NCBI RefSeq assembly: GCF_011355085.1
Contig: NZ_VXCP01000040.1
Coordinates: 1 to 64,000 of the forward strand
DNA: 64,000 nucleotides
Source: Pseudomonas akapageensis
GTDB taxonomy: Bacteria; Pseudomonadota; Gammaproteobacteria; Pseudomonadales; Pseudomonadaceae
Direction of reading: 5' to 3'
Position numbers and translations under genes: made by a program. The notes beneath the pieces were generated by a model. That model saw only the letters and a program-made list of their open reading frames with translations. It searched no databases and was not told the DNA's origin. Shown piece after piece: positions 1 to 9,732 of the stretch (its first letter is position 1; each line of letters opens with the position of its first letter).

Positions 1-61
1 CACAAATCATCACATACCCGATTCGCTGGAGTGTCTGACAAGACCTTCTGGCTACAGAATT

Positions 62-178
62 TCTTGACGACCATAGAGCATTGGAACCACCTGATCCCAT
101 CCCGAACTCAGCAGTGAAACGATGCATCGCCGATGGTAGTGTGGGGTTTCCCCATGTGAGAGTAGGTCATCGTCAAGA
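62..178 (+). rRNA. rrf: 5S ribosomal RNA
   Basis: The stretch starting CTTGACGACCATAGAG and ending GTAGGTCATCGTCAAG has the length and terminal pairing (CTTGACGA with TCGTCAAG) of 5S rRNA. It also carries the conserved internal block GAACCACCTGATCCC. The sequence is typical of Pseudomonas. It is probably the last gene of an rRNA operon whose 16S and 23S lie before the window. End positions may be off by one or two bases. Confidence 0.95.
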
Positions 179-188
179 TTAAATTCCG

Positions 189-226
189 AAACCCCATCTG
201 CGAACGCAGATGGGGTTTTGTTTTTG
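189..226 (+). terminator. Rho-independent terminator of the rRNA operon
   Basis: A perfect stem ACCCCATCTGCG / CGCAGATGGGGT with a short loop is followed by TTTTGTTTTTG. It lies just after the 5S rRNA and should end the rrn transcript. Confidence 0.9.
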
Positions 227-259
227 TCCCGCGAAAAGCCCGGACACCACCGCCCCGGA

Positions 260-360
260 CCTCGTTCCCACGCGCAGCAAAGGAATGCAGTGTCAGACGC
301 TCCGGCGTCACGACGCAAAGCGTCAGGGGAGGCATTCCCACGCAGAGCGTGGGAACGAGG
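260..360. repeat. Inverted-repeat element of the CGTTCCCACGC family
   Basis: The element begins CCTCGTTCCCACGC and ends GCGTGGGAACGAGG, with an inner GCATTCCCACGC arm. The same repeat occurs at 28789-28901 and in part at 39836-39884. It fills the gap between the rRNA operon and recC and has no coding potential I can support. Confidence 0.75.
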
Positions 361-452
361 AAGCTAGTTACATCACGACAGTATCTGACGGCCGGTTTTG
401 AGCCAAAAGTGATAAGGTTCGCCCCTATCAGCACAGCCTCAAGGGACGCCTC

Positions 453-3400
453 ATGTCGCAAGCAAGCTCACTCACTCCGGGATTCATGGTGGTCCATGGC
501 AATCGCCTTGATGAACTGCGCAACCTGATCGTGAGCTGGATGCGTCGTTATCCCCTGGCGCCGCTGGAAAACGAAATTGCCCTGGTACAGAGCAACGGCA
601 TCGCCCAATGGCTGAAACTGGCCCTGGCCGAAGATCCTGAAGAGGATGATCAAGGTGGTTGTGGTATTGCCGCCGCCATCGATGTGCAATTGCCAGGCAG
701 CTTCATGTGGCAACTGTACCGAATGGTGCTGGGCCGCGAAGAAATCCCCGAGACTTCATTGCTGGATAAAGCCCCGCTGACCTGGCGCCTGATGCGTCTG
801 CTGCCTGAGGTCATCAACCAGCCACACTTCGAACCCTTGCAGCGCTTTCTCGTCGACGATGCCGATCTGCGCAAACGCTATCAACTGGCCGAGCGCCTGG
901 CCGACCTGTTCGACCAGTACCAGGTCTATCGCGCTGACTGGCTCGAAGACTGGGCCGCAGGCCGGCATCAAGTGCGTAACGCCCGTGGCGAGAATATCCC
1001 CCTGGCCGAGGCCAACTGCTGGCAGGCTGAACTGTGGCGTGCCTTGCTGCTGGATGTCGGCGCCGAAGGCATGGCCCAGAGCCGCGCGGGGGTGCACCAG
1101 CGCTTTATCGAACGCATCAACAACCTGACGCAAGCCCCAGCCGGGCTGCCCTCGCGTGTCATTGTCTTTGGCATCTCATCGCTGCCTGCCCAGGCACTCG
1201 AAGCCCTGGCGGGGCTTGCCCGGTTCAGTCAGGTGCTGTTGTGCGTGCACAACCCGTGTCGGCATCACTGGGCCGATATCGTTGCCGACAAGGACCTGCT
1301 GCGTCACCAATACAAGCGCCAGGCGCGCAAAGGCGGCATGCCGAGCGTGATCAACGCCGACATCCTGCATCAGCACGCCCACCCACTGCTGGCCGCCTGG
1401 GGCAAGCAGGGCCGCGACTACATCAACCTGCTCGACAGCTACGACGACCCCAACAGCTATCGTTCAGCGTTCCGCGATGGCCGTATCGACCTGTTCAGCG
1501 ATGCCGACCCCAAGACCCTGCTCAACCAATTGCAGGACGATATCCTGGAGCTGCGCCCCCTGAGCGAGACACGCGAGCGCTGGCAGCCCATCGACCCGGC
1601 CAAGGACCGCTCGGTACGCTTCCATGTTGCCCACAGTGCCCAGCGCGAAGTCGAGATCCTCCACGATCAACTGCTGGCACGCTTCAGTGCCGACCTGACA
1701 TTACGGCCTCGCGATGTGATCGTCATGGTGCCGGACGTCGATGCCTACGCCCCGCACATACGCGCGGTGTTCGGCCAGATCGGCCGCGAAGACCGGCGCT
1801 TCATTCCCTTCACTCTCACTGACCAGGGGCAGCGCGGCCGCGATCCGCTGCTGATCGCCGTCGAACACTTGCTCAAGCTGCCCGATAGCCGCTTCCCGGC
1901 CAGTGAGATCCTCGACCTGCTCGATGTGCCGGCACTGCGCGCACGCTTTGGCGTCCAGGAACGCGACCTGCCGACCCTGCACCGCTGGATCGAAGGCGCC
2001 GGTATCCGCTGGGGTCTCAATGCCGAACAGCGCGCCGGCCTCGGCTTGCCCGCAGACCTTGAGCAGAACAGTTGGCGTTTCGGCCTGCGACGCATGCTGC
2101 TGGGCTATGCCGTCGGTGCCGGCGAACACTGCGACGGTATCGAGCCCTACGATGAAATCGGTGGCCTGGACGCCGCATTGATCGGACCGTTGGTAGCGTT
2201 GCTCGATGCCCTGGAAGTTGCCCATCAGGCGCTTTCACAACCGGCATCGGCGCAGCAGTGGGGCAAACGCCTGCAAGCATTGCTGCAAGTGTTCTTCCTC
2301 GCCGGCAACGAACACGACGACTATCTGCTGGTGCAGCTGGAGGATTTGCGCGAGGACTGGCTGCAAACCTGTGAGGACGTCGGCCTGCAGGACTTGCTGC
2401 CACTCACCGTAGTGCGCGAAGCCTGGCTGGCGGGTCTGGATCAGGGCCGTTTGTCCCAGCGTTTTCTGGCCGGTTCCGTGAACTTCTGCACCCTGATGCC
2501 TATGCGTGCGATCCCTTTCAAGGTGGTCTGCCTGTTAGGCATGAACGATGGCGATTACCCACGTGCGCAACCACCGCTGGATTTCGACCTGATGGGCCAC
2601 GATTACCGCCCCGGCGATCGCTCGCGGCGTGAAGATGACCGCTACCTGTTGCTCGAAGCCCTGCTATCGGCCCGTGATCAGCTCTACGTCAGTTGGGTCG
2701 GGCGTAGCATCCGCGATAACAGCGAACGACCGGCTTCCGTGTTGATCGGGCAACTGCGCGATCACCTCGCCAGTGGTTGGCGGTTGGCCGATGCCGCCGG
2801 CGACGACAAGCTCGATGCCGGTGAACAGTTGATTCATGCGCTGACACTGGAGCACCCCTTGCAGCCCTTCAGCGCCCGCTACTTTCATCAGGGCACCGGC
2901 TTGTTCAGCTATGCCCGCGAATGGCAGCAACTGCATGCCGACCGTCAAGCGCCGCAACCCACTGAGCGCCTCGCCCCCTTTGAGCCGGAAGAACCGCTTA
3001 GCCTGGCGCAGCTGCAGGACTTCCTGCGCCATCCCGTGCGGCACTTCTTCAGTCAGCGGTTGAACGTGTTTTTCGAGTCGGTAGAGGCACCCTTGGCCGA
3101 CGAAGAACCCTTCGTGCTCGATGCGCTCGAGCGCTACAGCCTGAGCGAGAGCCTGCTTGGCGCCGCCATGGCTCGCCCGGATGAGATCGAGCAGGCACTG
3201 CAGGCTCAAGCCAAACGGCTGCAAGGCAGTGGCTTGTTGCCCATGGCCGGTTTCGGCGAGTGCCTGCAGACGGAGTTGATCGAGCCTCTGCCGGATCTGT
3301 TGCAACGTCATGGGAACCTGTTGGCGCTCTGGCCGACCCCCGTGAACAGTGCCCTGCCAATCAGCTTCGAGTACCGGCAACTGAAACTCGAAGGCTGGCT

Positions 3401-3929
3401 CGGCGGCCTGCATCAACGCGCCGACGGTGGTTTGCTCAGCATCACCACAATCCCCAATGCCATCGGCTCGAGCCGCTCGCGCAAATGGCACCGTTTGATC
3501 CGCTCCTGGGTGACCCATCTGGCCGCTTGCGCAGTCGGCTTGCCACTGAGCAGCGCCCTGGTCGCCAGCGATGACACCCTGCTGCTGGGCCCGATCCCCC
3601 AGGCTGCGGCAGCGGAGGCCTTGGGCAACCTGTTGCTGGCCCGGCAGACGGGCATGGCCGAGCCGCTGCCGGTGGCGGTGAAGACCGCATTTGCCTGGTT
3701 GTCCCAGAGCGATCCGATCAAAGCCCAGGCGGCAGCCAGTAAAGCCTATGAAGGTGACGGCCAAACCAGCGATGGCGAGCGCCGGGAAAGCACTGCGTTG
3801 GCCCGGCAGTTCCCGGACTTTGCCAGCCTGACCGAAAGTGAAGAATTCGAAGGCTGGTGCCAGGCGCTTTACCAGCCCCTGGTCCAGGCACCGTGGCAAT
3901 CCTTGAGTGCCGAGGAGGGCCGCTCATGA
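453..3929 (+). CDS. recC: RecBCD enzyme subunit RecC
   Basis: This is the Chi-recognising, non-catalytic helicase-like subunit of the RecBCD nuclease/helicase, which processes double-strand breaks in the cytoplasm. The 1158-residue protein is close to the usual RecC length of about 1120-1160. The N-terminal block GGCGIAAAIDVQLPGSFMW and the motif GMNDGDYPRAQPPLDFD near residue 695 are typical of RecC. The C-terminal part has the degenerate nuclease-like fold region. It is the first gene of recC-recB-recD. Its stop overlaps the recB start as ATGA, which implies translational coupling. Confidence 0.97.
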   Translation: MSQASSLTPGFMVVHGNRLDELRNLIVSWMRRYPLAPLENEIALVQSNGIAQWLKLALAEDPEEDDQGGCGIAAAIDVQLPGSFMWQLYRMVLGREEIPETSLLDKAPLTWRLMRLLPEVINQPHFEPLQRFLVDDADLRKRYQLAERLADLFDQYQVYRADWLEDWAAGRHQVRNARGENIPLAEANCWQAELWRALLLDVGAEGMAQSRAGVHQRFIERINNLTQAPAGLPSRVIVFGISSLPAQALEALAGLARFSQVLLCVHNPCRHHWADIVADKDLLRHQYKRQARKGGMPSVINADILHQHAHPLLAAWGKQGRDYINLLDSYDDPNSYRSAFRDGRIDLFSDADPKTLLNQLQDDILELRPLSETRERWQPIDPAKDRSVRFHVAHSAQREVEILHDQLLARFSADLTLRPRDVIVMVPDVDAYAPHIRAVFGQIGREDRRFIPFTLTDQGQRGRDPLLIAVEHLLKLPDSRFPASEILDLLDVPALRARFGVQERDLPTLHRWIEGAGIRWGLNAEQRAGLGLPADLEQNSWRFGLRRMLLGYAVGAGEHCDGIEPYDEIGGLDAALIGPLVALLDALEVAHQALSQPASAQQWGKRLQALLQVFFLAGNEHDDYLLVQLEDLREDWLQTCEDVGLQDLLPLTVVREAWLAGLDQGRLSQRFLAGSVNFCTLMPMRAIPFKVVCLLGMNDGDYPRAQPPLDFDLMGHDYRPGDRSRREDDRYLLLEALLSARDQLYVSWVGRSIRDNSERPASVLIGQLRDHLASGWRLADAAGDDKLDAGEQLIHALTLEHPLQPFSARYFHQGTGLFSYAREWQQLHADRQAPQPTERLAPFEPEEPLSLAQLQDFLRHPVRHFFSQRLNVFFESVEAPLADEEPFVLDALERYSLSESLLGAAMARPDEIEQALQAQAKRLQGSGLLPMAGFGECLQTELIEPLPDLLQRHGNLLALWPTPVNSALPISFEYRQLKLEGWLGGLHQRADGGLLSITTIPNAIGSSRSRKWHRLIRSWVTHLAACAVGLPLSSALVASDDTLLLGPIPQAAAAEALGNLLLARQTGMAEPLPVAVKTAFAWLSQSDPIKAQAAASKAYEGDGQTSDGERRESTALARQFPDFASLTESEEFEGWCQALYQPLVQAPWQSLSAEEGRS

Positions 3930-6900
3930 GTATCGAATCCATCAAGCAACCGCCATTGGCGCTGGCCTTCCCACTGCATGGCAGCCAACTGATCGAGGCC
4001 AGTGCCGGCACCGGCAAGACCTTCACCATTTCCGCACTGTACCTGCGCCTGGTGCTGGGACACGGCGGGGACAAAGGCTTCGGGCGCGAGTTGTTGCCGC
4101 CCCAGATCCTGGTGGTGACGTTCACGGATGCAGCGACCAAAGAGCTGCGCGATCGCATCCGCACCCGCCTGGCCGAAGCTGCGCGTTTTTTTCGCGAGGA
4201 AATGGCTGCGCCCGATGCCTTGATCGAGCAATTGCGCGCCGAGTTCGCACCCGAGCATTGGCCTGGTTGCGCGAGCCGTCTCGACGTCGCGGCGCAATGG
4301 ATGGACGAGGCTGCGGTCTCGACCATTCACAGCTGGTGCCAGCGCATGCTGCGCGAACACGCCTTCGACAGCGGCAGCCTGTTCACCCAGACCCTGGAAA
4401 CCGACCACAGTGAATTGCTCGGCGAAGTGCTGCGCGATTACTGGCGGCGCTTCTGCTACAGCATGCATGGCGAGGCCTTGAACTGGGTGCGCAACCACTG
4501 GGGCAGCCCGGCCGCTTTGCTGCCTCGGGTTCGCGCAATGTTCGGCAAGCAGAAGGCCGGCGCCGACAGCGATGAACCCGCCGTGCTGATCACGGCTTGC
4601 CTGCAGCAGCGTGCCGACGCCTTGCGCGCCATCAAGGCGCCCTGGGCGCAGTGGTCGATCGAGTTGCGTGAAATCTGCAATCAAGGCCTGGCCACCAAAT
4701 CGGTAGATGGCCGCAAGATGCAGGCGCGTTATTTCGAGCCCTGGTTCGACAAGTTGAGCGCCTGGGCCGAGGACGAGTCTGCGCAAGAGCTGGACATCGG
4801 CACCGGCTTCACCCGGCTGACACCCGAGGGTATGGCTGAGGCGTGGAAGGGCACGGCCCCCAGCCATCCGGCATTGGACGCCATGCTCACCTTGCGCGAC
4901 CAGCTTCAGGCCTTGCCGACGCCCGACGCCGCCGTGCTGGAGCATGCTGCACGCTGGGTTGGGGCACGTTTTGAAGAAGAGAAACGCCACCGCGCGGAAA
5001 TGGGCTTCGACGATATGCTCCTCAGACTCGACGCCGCCTTGCAGGGCTCGGGTGGCGAGCGTCTGGCGACCCTGATCCGCGAACAATTCCCGGTGGCCCT
5101 GATCGACGAATTCCAGGACACGGACCCGGTGCAGTACCGAATCTTCGAACGCATCTATCACATCGAAGACAACGACCCGAACAGTGGACTATTCCTGATC
5201 GGCGATCCGAAGCAGGCGATCTACGCCTTCCGTGGCGCCGATATTTTCACCTACCTGCGCGCGCGCCAGGCAACCCATGGGCGCCTTCATACCCTCGACA
5301 CCAACTTCCGCTCCAGCCATGCCATGGTCGAGGCGGTCAACCATGTGTTCGCCCGCGCCGAACTGCGTGAGCAAGGCCGCGGGGCGTTCCTGTTCCGCCA
5401 GGGCGACGACAACCCGGTGCCCTTTGTTTCGGTGAAAGCCCAGGGGCGCAAGGAGGTGCTGCAGGTCGATGGGCAGCCCCTTGCTGCGCTGCAGATCTGG
5501 CATTTGCCAAGCGATGAGCCGTTGTCCGGCATGGTTTATCGCCAGCAACTGGCTGCCAGCTGTGCCAGCGAGATCGTGCGTCTGCTCAATGGCGGCCAGC
5601 AACGTCGTTGCGGTTTCGCACTGGCCGATCAGTCACTGCGCGGCGTACTGCCTTCGGATATCGCGATTCTGGTACGCGACGGCAACGAGGCCCAGGTGAT
5701 TCGCAGCGAGCTGGCCGCCCGAGGCGTGCGCAGCGTGTATCTGTCGGACAAGGACTCGGTCTTCGCCGCGCAAGAGGCCCACGACCTGCTGGCCTGGCTG
5801 CGTGCCTGCGCCGAGCCCGATGCCGAGCGTCCGCTGAAGGCAGCCTTGGCCAGCATGACGCTTGACCTGTCGCTGCCGGAGCTCGAGCAGTTGAACCAGG
5901 ACGAGCGCGCCTGGGAAGCGCGCGTCATGCAGTTCCGCGAATACCGTGCGGTGTGGCGCAGCCAGGGCGTGTTGCCCATGCTGCGAAAACTTCTGCACGA
6001 CTTCAGACTGCCCCAGGCATTGATTGCTCGCAGCGATGGTGAGCGGGTCCTGACCAATCTGCTGCACTTGTCCGAGCTGTTGCAGCAAGCCGCTGCCGAG
6101 CTGGATGGCGAACAAGCCTTGATCCGCCATCTGGCCGAGCACCTGGCACTGTCCGGCCAGGCTGGCGAAGAGCAGATCCTGCGCCTGGAAAGCGATGAGC
6201 AACTGGTCAAGGTGGTGACGATCCACAAGTCCAAGGGCCTGGAGTACCCGTTGGTGTTCCTGCCTTTCATCTGCTCCTGCAAGCCGGTGGATGGCAAGCG
6301 CCTGCCCTTGTCCTTCCATGATGAGCAAGGACAAGGGCAGGTCACCCTGACGCCCACGGCCGAACAGATCGCACTTGCCGATGACGAGCGCCTGGCCGAA
6401 GACCTGCGTCTGCTCTACGTCGCCCTGACCCGTGCGCAACATGCCTGCTGGCTGGGCGTGGCCGACCTCAAGCGCGGCAACAACAAGGAATCTATTCTGC
6501 ATCGTTCGGCGCTGGGCTATTTGCTCGGCGGGGGGGCTGTCCTCGCCGAGTCGACCGGCTTGAACCCTTGGTTGCGGGATCTGCAACAGGGCAATACCGC
6601 TCTGCACTACGCCGAGCTGCCTGCCGCTGACGAGCAGGGCTTCACCGCCCCGCGCAACGAGGCGACGCTGTTGGCACCCCGCCAACCGAAGCGCCGCGCC
6701 GCCGAGAACTGGTGGATCGCGTCCTACAGTGCACTGCGCATCGGCGACAACATCACCCCCGGCAGCGACCAGTCCCCCGACAGCCCCCTGGCCCAGAAAC
6801 TGTTCGACGACGAACGACTCGACCCCCAGGCAGCCCGCGAAGTAATGCCTGACAGTGGGGACATCCACCGTTTCCCGCGCGGGCCAAACCCCGGCACCTT

Positions 6901-7627
6901 TCTCCATGGCCTGCTCGAATGGGCCGGCAAGGAAGGCTTTGCCCAGGTCGCCGGCAATCCCCAGGGCGCCTTCAAGATGGTCGCCAGCCGTTGCAACCGG
7001 CGCGGCTGGAAGGGATGGATCAACAGTTTGAGTGATTGGCTGTTGCACCTCATCAACGAGCCGCTGCGCCTGCTCGCCGAAGACGCGCCGGTGGCGCTGA
7101 GCCAGTTGCAGCAGTACCAGATCGAAATGGAGTTCTGGTTCGCTAGCCACAAGGTCGATGTGGCTGAGCTCGATGCACTGGTGCGCCAGCATACCCATCA
7201 GGGCGCCGCGCGTGCCCCGGCCGAAAGCGTGCTGCTCAACGGCATGTTCAAGGGCTTTATCGACCTGGCATTCGAGTATGAAGGCCGCTATTACGTCGCC
7301 GACTACAAATCCAACTGGCTGGGCGCCGACGAGTCGGCCTACAGCGAGCAGGCGATGAGCGCGGCTATCCTCGACAATCGCTACGACCTGCAGTACGTGC
7401 TCTACCTGCTGGCCTTGCATCGCCAACTCAAGGCACGGCTGCCCGATTACGACTATGACCGGCATGTGGGCGGCGCGTTGTTCATCTTCCTGCGTGGCAC
7501 CCGTGCAGCCAGCCAGGGCGTTTACTTCACCCGGCCGCCCCGTGAACTGATCGAGCAGATGGATGCCTTGTTCCAGGGCGTGCACCTTCAACCGCAAGCC
7601 GACCTTGTTCAGGGAGAACCGGCATGA
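3926..7627 (+). CDS. recB: RecBCD enzyme subunit RecB (3'-5' helicase and nuclease)
   Basis: RecB is the superfamily 1A helicase and the only nuclease active site of RecBCD. I chose the ATG overlapping the recC stop (1234 residues), although the frame stays open further upstream inside recC. Walker A (ASAGTGKTFTI) lies near residue 28, the helicase II motif LIDEFQDTDPVQY near 391, and VTIHKSKGLEYPLVFLPF near 763. The C-terminal nuclease keeps the GFIDLAFEYEG and ADYKSNW motifs (Asp, Asp, Lys) near 1108-1125 and a conserved His in FLHGLLEW. The stop overlaps recD as ATGA. Confidence 0.97.
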   Translation: MSIESIKQPPLALAFPLHGSQLIEASAGTGKTFTISALYLRLVLGHGGDKGFGRELLPPQILVVTFTDAATKELRDRIRTRLAEAARFFREEMAAPDALIEQLRAEFAPEHWPGCASRLDVAAQWMDEAAVSTIHSWCQRMLREHAFDSGSLFTQTLETDHSELLGEVLRDYWRRFCYSMHGEALNWVRNHWGSPAALLPRVRAMFGKQKAGADSDEPAVLITACLQQRADALRAIKAPWAQWSIELREICNQGLATKSVDGRKMQARYFEPWFDKLSAWAEDESAQELDIGTGFTRLTPEGMAEAWKGTAPSHPALDAMLTLRDQLQALPTPDAAVLEHAARWVGARFEEEKRHRAEMGFDDMLLRLDAALQGSGGERLATLIREQFPVALIDEFQDTDPVQYRIFERIYHIEDNDPNSGLFLIGDPKQAIYAFRGADIFTYLRARQATHGRLHTLDTNFRSSHAMVEAVNHVFARAELREQGRGAFLFRQGDDNPVPFVSVKAQGRKEVLQVDGQPLAALQIWHLPSDEPLSGMVYRQQLAASCASEIVRLLNGGQQRRCGFALADQSLRGVLPSDIAILVRDGNEAQVIRSELAARGVRSVYLSDKDSVFAAQEAHDLLAWLRACAEPDAERPLKAALASMTLDLSLPELEQLNQDERAWEARVMQFREYRAVWRSQGVLPMLRKLLHDFRLPQALIARSDGERVLTNLLHLSELLQQAAAELDGEQALIRHLAEHLALSGQAGEEQILRLESDEQLVKVVTIHKSKGLEYPLVFLPFICSCKPVDGKRLPLSFHDEQGQGQVTLTPTAEQIALADDERLAEDLRLLYVALTRAQHACWLGVADLKRGNNKESILHRSALGYLLGGGAVLAESTGLNPWLRDLQQGNTALHYAELPAADEQGFTAPRNEATLLAPRQPKRRAAENWWIASYSALRIGDNITPGSDQSPDSPLAQKLFDDERLDPQAAREVMPDSGDIHRFPRGPNPGTFLHGLLEWAGKEGFAQVAGNPQGAFKMVASRCNRRGWKGWINSLSDWLLHLINEPLRLLAEDAPVALSQLQQYQIEMEFWFASHKVDVAELDALVRQHTHQGAARAPAESVLLNGMFKGFIDLAFEYEGRYYVADYKSNWLGADESAYSEQAMSAAILDNRYDLQYVLYLLALHRQLKARLPDYDYDRHVGGALFIFLRGTRAASQGVYFTRPPRELIEQMDALFQGVHLQPQADLVQGEPA

Positions 7628-9714
7628 ACCGTACACTGGCCGATTTGTTGCCAACCCCGTTGGATGCCCAGAGCCTGGCTGCGCTCGAACCCTTGTCACG
7701 GGGTGATGACTTGCTCAAGCTGCTCGACCGTTGGGTTGAACGTGGTTGGCTGCGGGCACTGGATCGGGCGTTCGTCGCATTCCTTGGCGAGCGCGACCCG
7801 CAAGGCAATCCGCTGGTGTTGCTGGCCGCCGCGCTGACCAGCCACCAATTGGGTCATGGTCACGTCTGCCTGGACTTGAGCGAGACCCTGGCTGCACCGG
7901 ATTTTGCCTTGTCCTTGCCGCCGGAAGGCGATGCCCTGGCCGGGCCGATGTTGCTGCCCTCGCAATTGCTCGAGCACCTGGACGCCCAAACCTGGCGCCA
8001 GACCCTGGCCAGCAGCCCGTTGGTGGCACTGGCCGGTGACGACGATGCGTTGGCCCGGCAAAGACCGTTGGTGTTGGCCGGACAGCGCTTGTACCTGCGC
8101 CGATACTGGGGCTTCGAGCGACGGATCGACAACGCCTTGCGTGAACGTCTGGTCGCCAGCGAAGCACTACCGGGCGATCTGTCGGCGCGCCTCGATCAAT
8201 TGTTCACTGCCGGGGATACCAAAATCGATTGGCAGAAACTCGCCTGCGCCCTGGCCACGCGGGGGGCCTTCAGTATCGTCACTGGCGGCCCGGGTACCGG
8301 CAAGACCACCACCGTCGTGCGTTTGCTGGCATTGCTCCAGGCACCGGCGGTGGAGGCGGGCAAGCCCTTGCGCATCCGCCTGGCAGCGCCCACCGGCAAG
8401 GCCGCGGCGCGCTTGACCGAGTCCATCAGCCAGCAGGTGCAGAGCCTGACGGTAAGCGCGCAAGTGCGCGAGAAAATCCCCACCGAAGTGACCACCGTGC
8501 ATCGCTTGCTGGGTAGCCGCCCGGGTACCCGGCATTTTCGTCATCACGCCGGCAACCCGTTGCCGCTGGATGTGCTGGTGGTCGATGAAGCCTCGATGAT
8601 CGACCTGGAAATGATGGCGAATCTTCTCGACGCCATGCCCGCCCATGCGCGCCTGGTCTTGCTCGGCGACAAGGACCAGCTTGCGTCAGTGGAAGCCGGC
8701 GCGGTGCTGGGCGACCTGTGCCGCGATGCCGAAGCCGGTCGTTACAGTCCACAGACGCGCGCCTGGTTGGAGCAGGTCAGCGGCGAGAGCCTGGCCCAAA
8801 GCGGCCTTGAAGAAGGCAGCGAGCATGCCTATCCGCTGGCGCAGCAAGTGGTGATGTTGCGTCACTCGCGTCGTTTCGGCCAGGGCAGCGGCATTGGCCA
8901 GTTGGCACGTCTGGTCAATAGCCAGAGCGCCGAACAGGCGCGTGAGCTGTTGGCTACTGGTACTTATGCCGACCTGTTCGACTTGCCCCTGCGTGGCGAA
9001 CAGGATCGAGCTCTGGAGCGTTTGTTGCTGCAAGGGCACGGGCGTGGCAATGATGGTCCGCAAGGCTATCGGCATTACCTGGGAGTTATCCACAGCACCC
9101 GCCCTGCGGCGCAGGCACCGGCCGATGATCCGTGCTGGCGCGAATGGGCACGCTCGGTATTGCAGGCGTTCGAGTCGTTCCAGCTGCTGTGCGCCGTGCG
9201 CAAGGGCGCGTGGGGCGTCGAGGGCCTTAATCAAAGGGTGACGCGAGCGTTGTTCGCGGCCAGGCTGATCGAGAGCGAAGACCTCTGGTATGAAGGCCGT
9301 CCGGTGCTGATGACGCGCAACGATTACGGTCTGGGGCTGATGAACGGCGACATTGGCATCGCCTTGCGCATGCCGGATGACGAGGACAGTGAGCGTCAGG
9401 TGCTGCGGGTCGCGTTCCCGCGCAACGACGGCAAGGGCGGGGTACGTTTCGTGCTGCCAAGCCGGCTCAATGATGTGGAGACGGTCTACGCCATGACGGT
9501 GCACAAGTCCCAGGGTTCGGAATTTGCCCATACCGCATTGATTCTGCCGGATGCGCTGAACCCGGTGTTGACCAAGGAACTGATCTACACCGGGATCACA
9601 AGGGCCAAGCATTGGTTCAGCCTGATCGAGCCACGCCAGGGCGTGTTCGAAGAGGCGGTGCGGCGCAAGGTCAAGCGCCTGAGCGGGTTGATGCTGGACC
9701 TCACCGCCGTCTAG
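7624..9714 (+). CDS. recD: RecBCD enzyme subunit RecD (5'-3' helicase)
   Basis: RecD is the 5'-3' motor of RecBCD. The 696-residue protein has Walker A GGPGTGKTTT near residue 220, Walker B VVDEASMIDL near 319, motif V MTVHKSQGSEF near 624 and motif VI YTGITRAKHW near 655, in the SF1B order. The start ATG overlaps the recB stop. This is the last gene of the recCBD unit. The next gene is convergent, with its stop only about 18 bp away, and I see no clear terminator between them. Confidence 0.97.
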   Translation: MNRTLADLLPTPLDAQSLAALEPLSRGDDLLKLLDRWVERGWLRALDRAFVAFLGERDPQGNPLVLLAAALTSHQLGHGHVCLDLSETLAAPDFALSLPPEGDALAGPMLLPSQLLEHLDAQTWRQTLASSPLVALAGDDDALARQRPLVLAGQRLYLRRYWGFERRIDNALRERLVASEALPGDLSARLDQLFTAGDTKIDWQKLACALATRGAFSIVTGGPGTGKTTTVVRLLALLQAPAVEAGKPLRIRLAAPTGKAAARLTESISQQVQSLTVSAQVREKIPTEVTTVHRLLGSRPGTRHFRHHAGNPLPLDVLVVDEASMIDLEMMANLLDAMPAHARLVLLGDKDQLASVEAGAVLGDLCRDAEAGRYSPQTRAWLEQVSGESLAQSGLEEGSEHAYPLAQQVVMLRHSRRFGQGSGIGQLARLVNSQSAEQARELLATGTYADLFDLPLRGEQDRALERLLLQGHGRGNDGPQGYRHYLGVIHSTRPAAQAPADDPCWREWARSVLQAFESFQLLCAVRKGAWGVEGLNQRVTRALFAARLIESEDLWYEGRPVLMTRNDYGLGLMNGDIGIALRMPDDEDSERQVLRVAFPRNDGKGGVRFVLPSRLNDVETVYAMTVHKSQGSEFAHTALILPDALNPVLTKELIYTGITRAKHWFSLIEPRQGVFEEAVRRKVKRLSGLMLDLTAV

Positions 9715-9732
9715 CGATGAGGTCCAGAAACG

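Noticed and set aside
2664..3899. Open frame of 411 codons antisense to recC
   Set aside because: Same GC-driven antisense effect; low-complexity composition and no ribosome site.
5633..7699. Long open frame of 688 codons antisense to recB
   Set aside because: It mirrors recB codon periodicity in GC-rich DNA, has no recognisable domain and lies fully opposite a well-supported gene.
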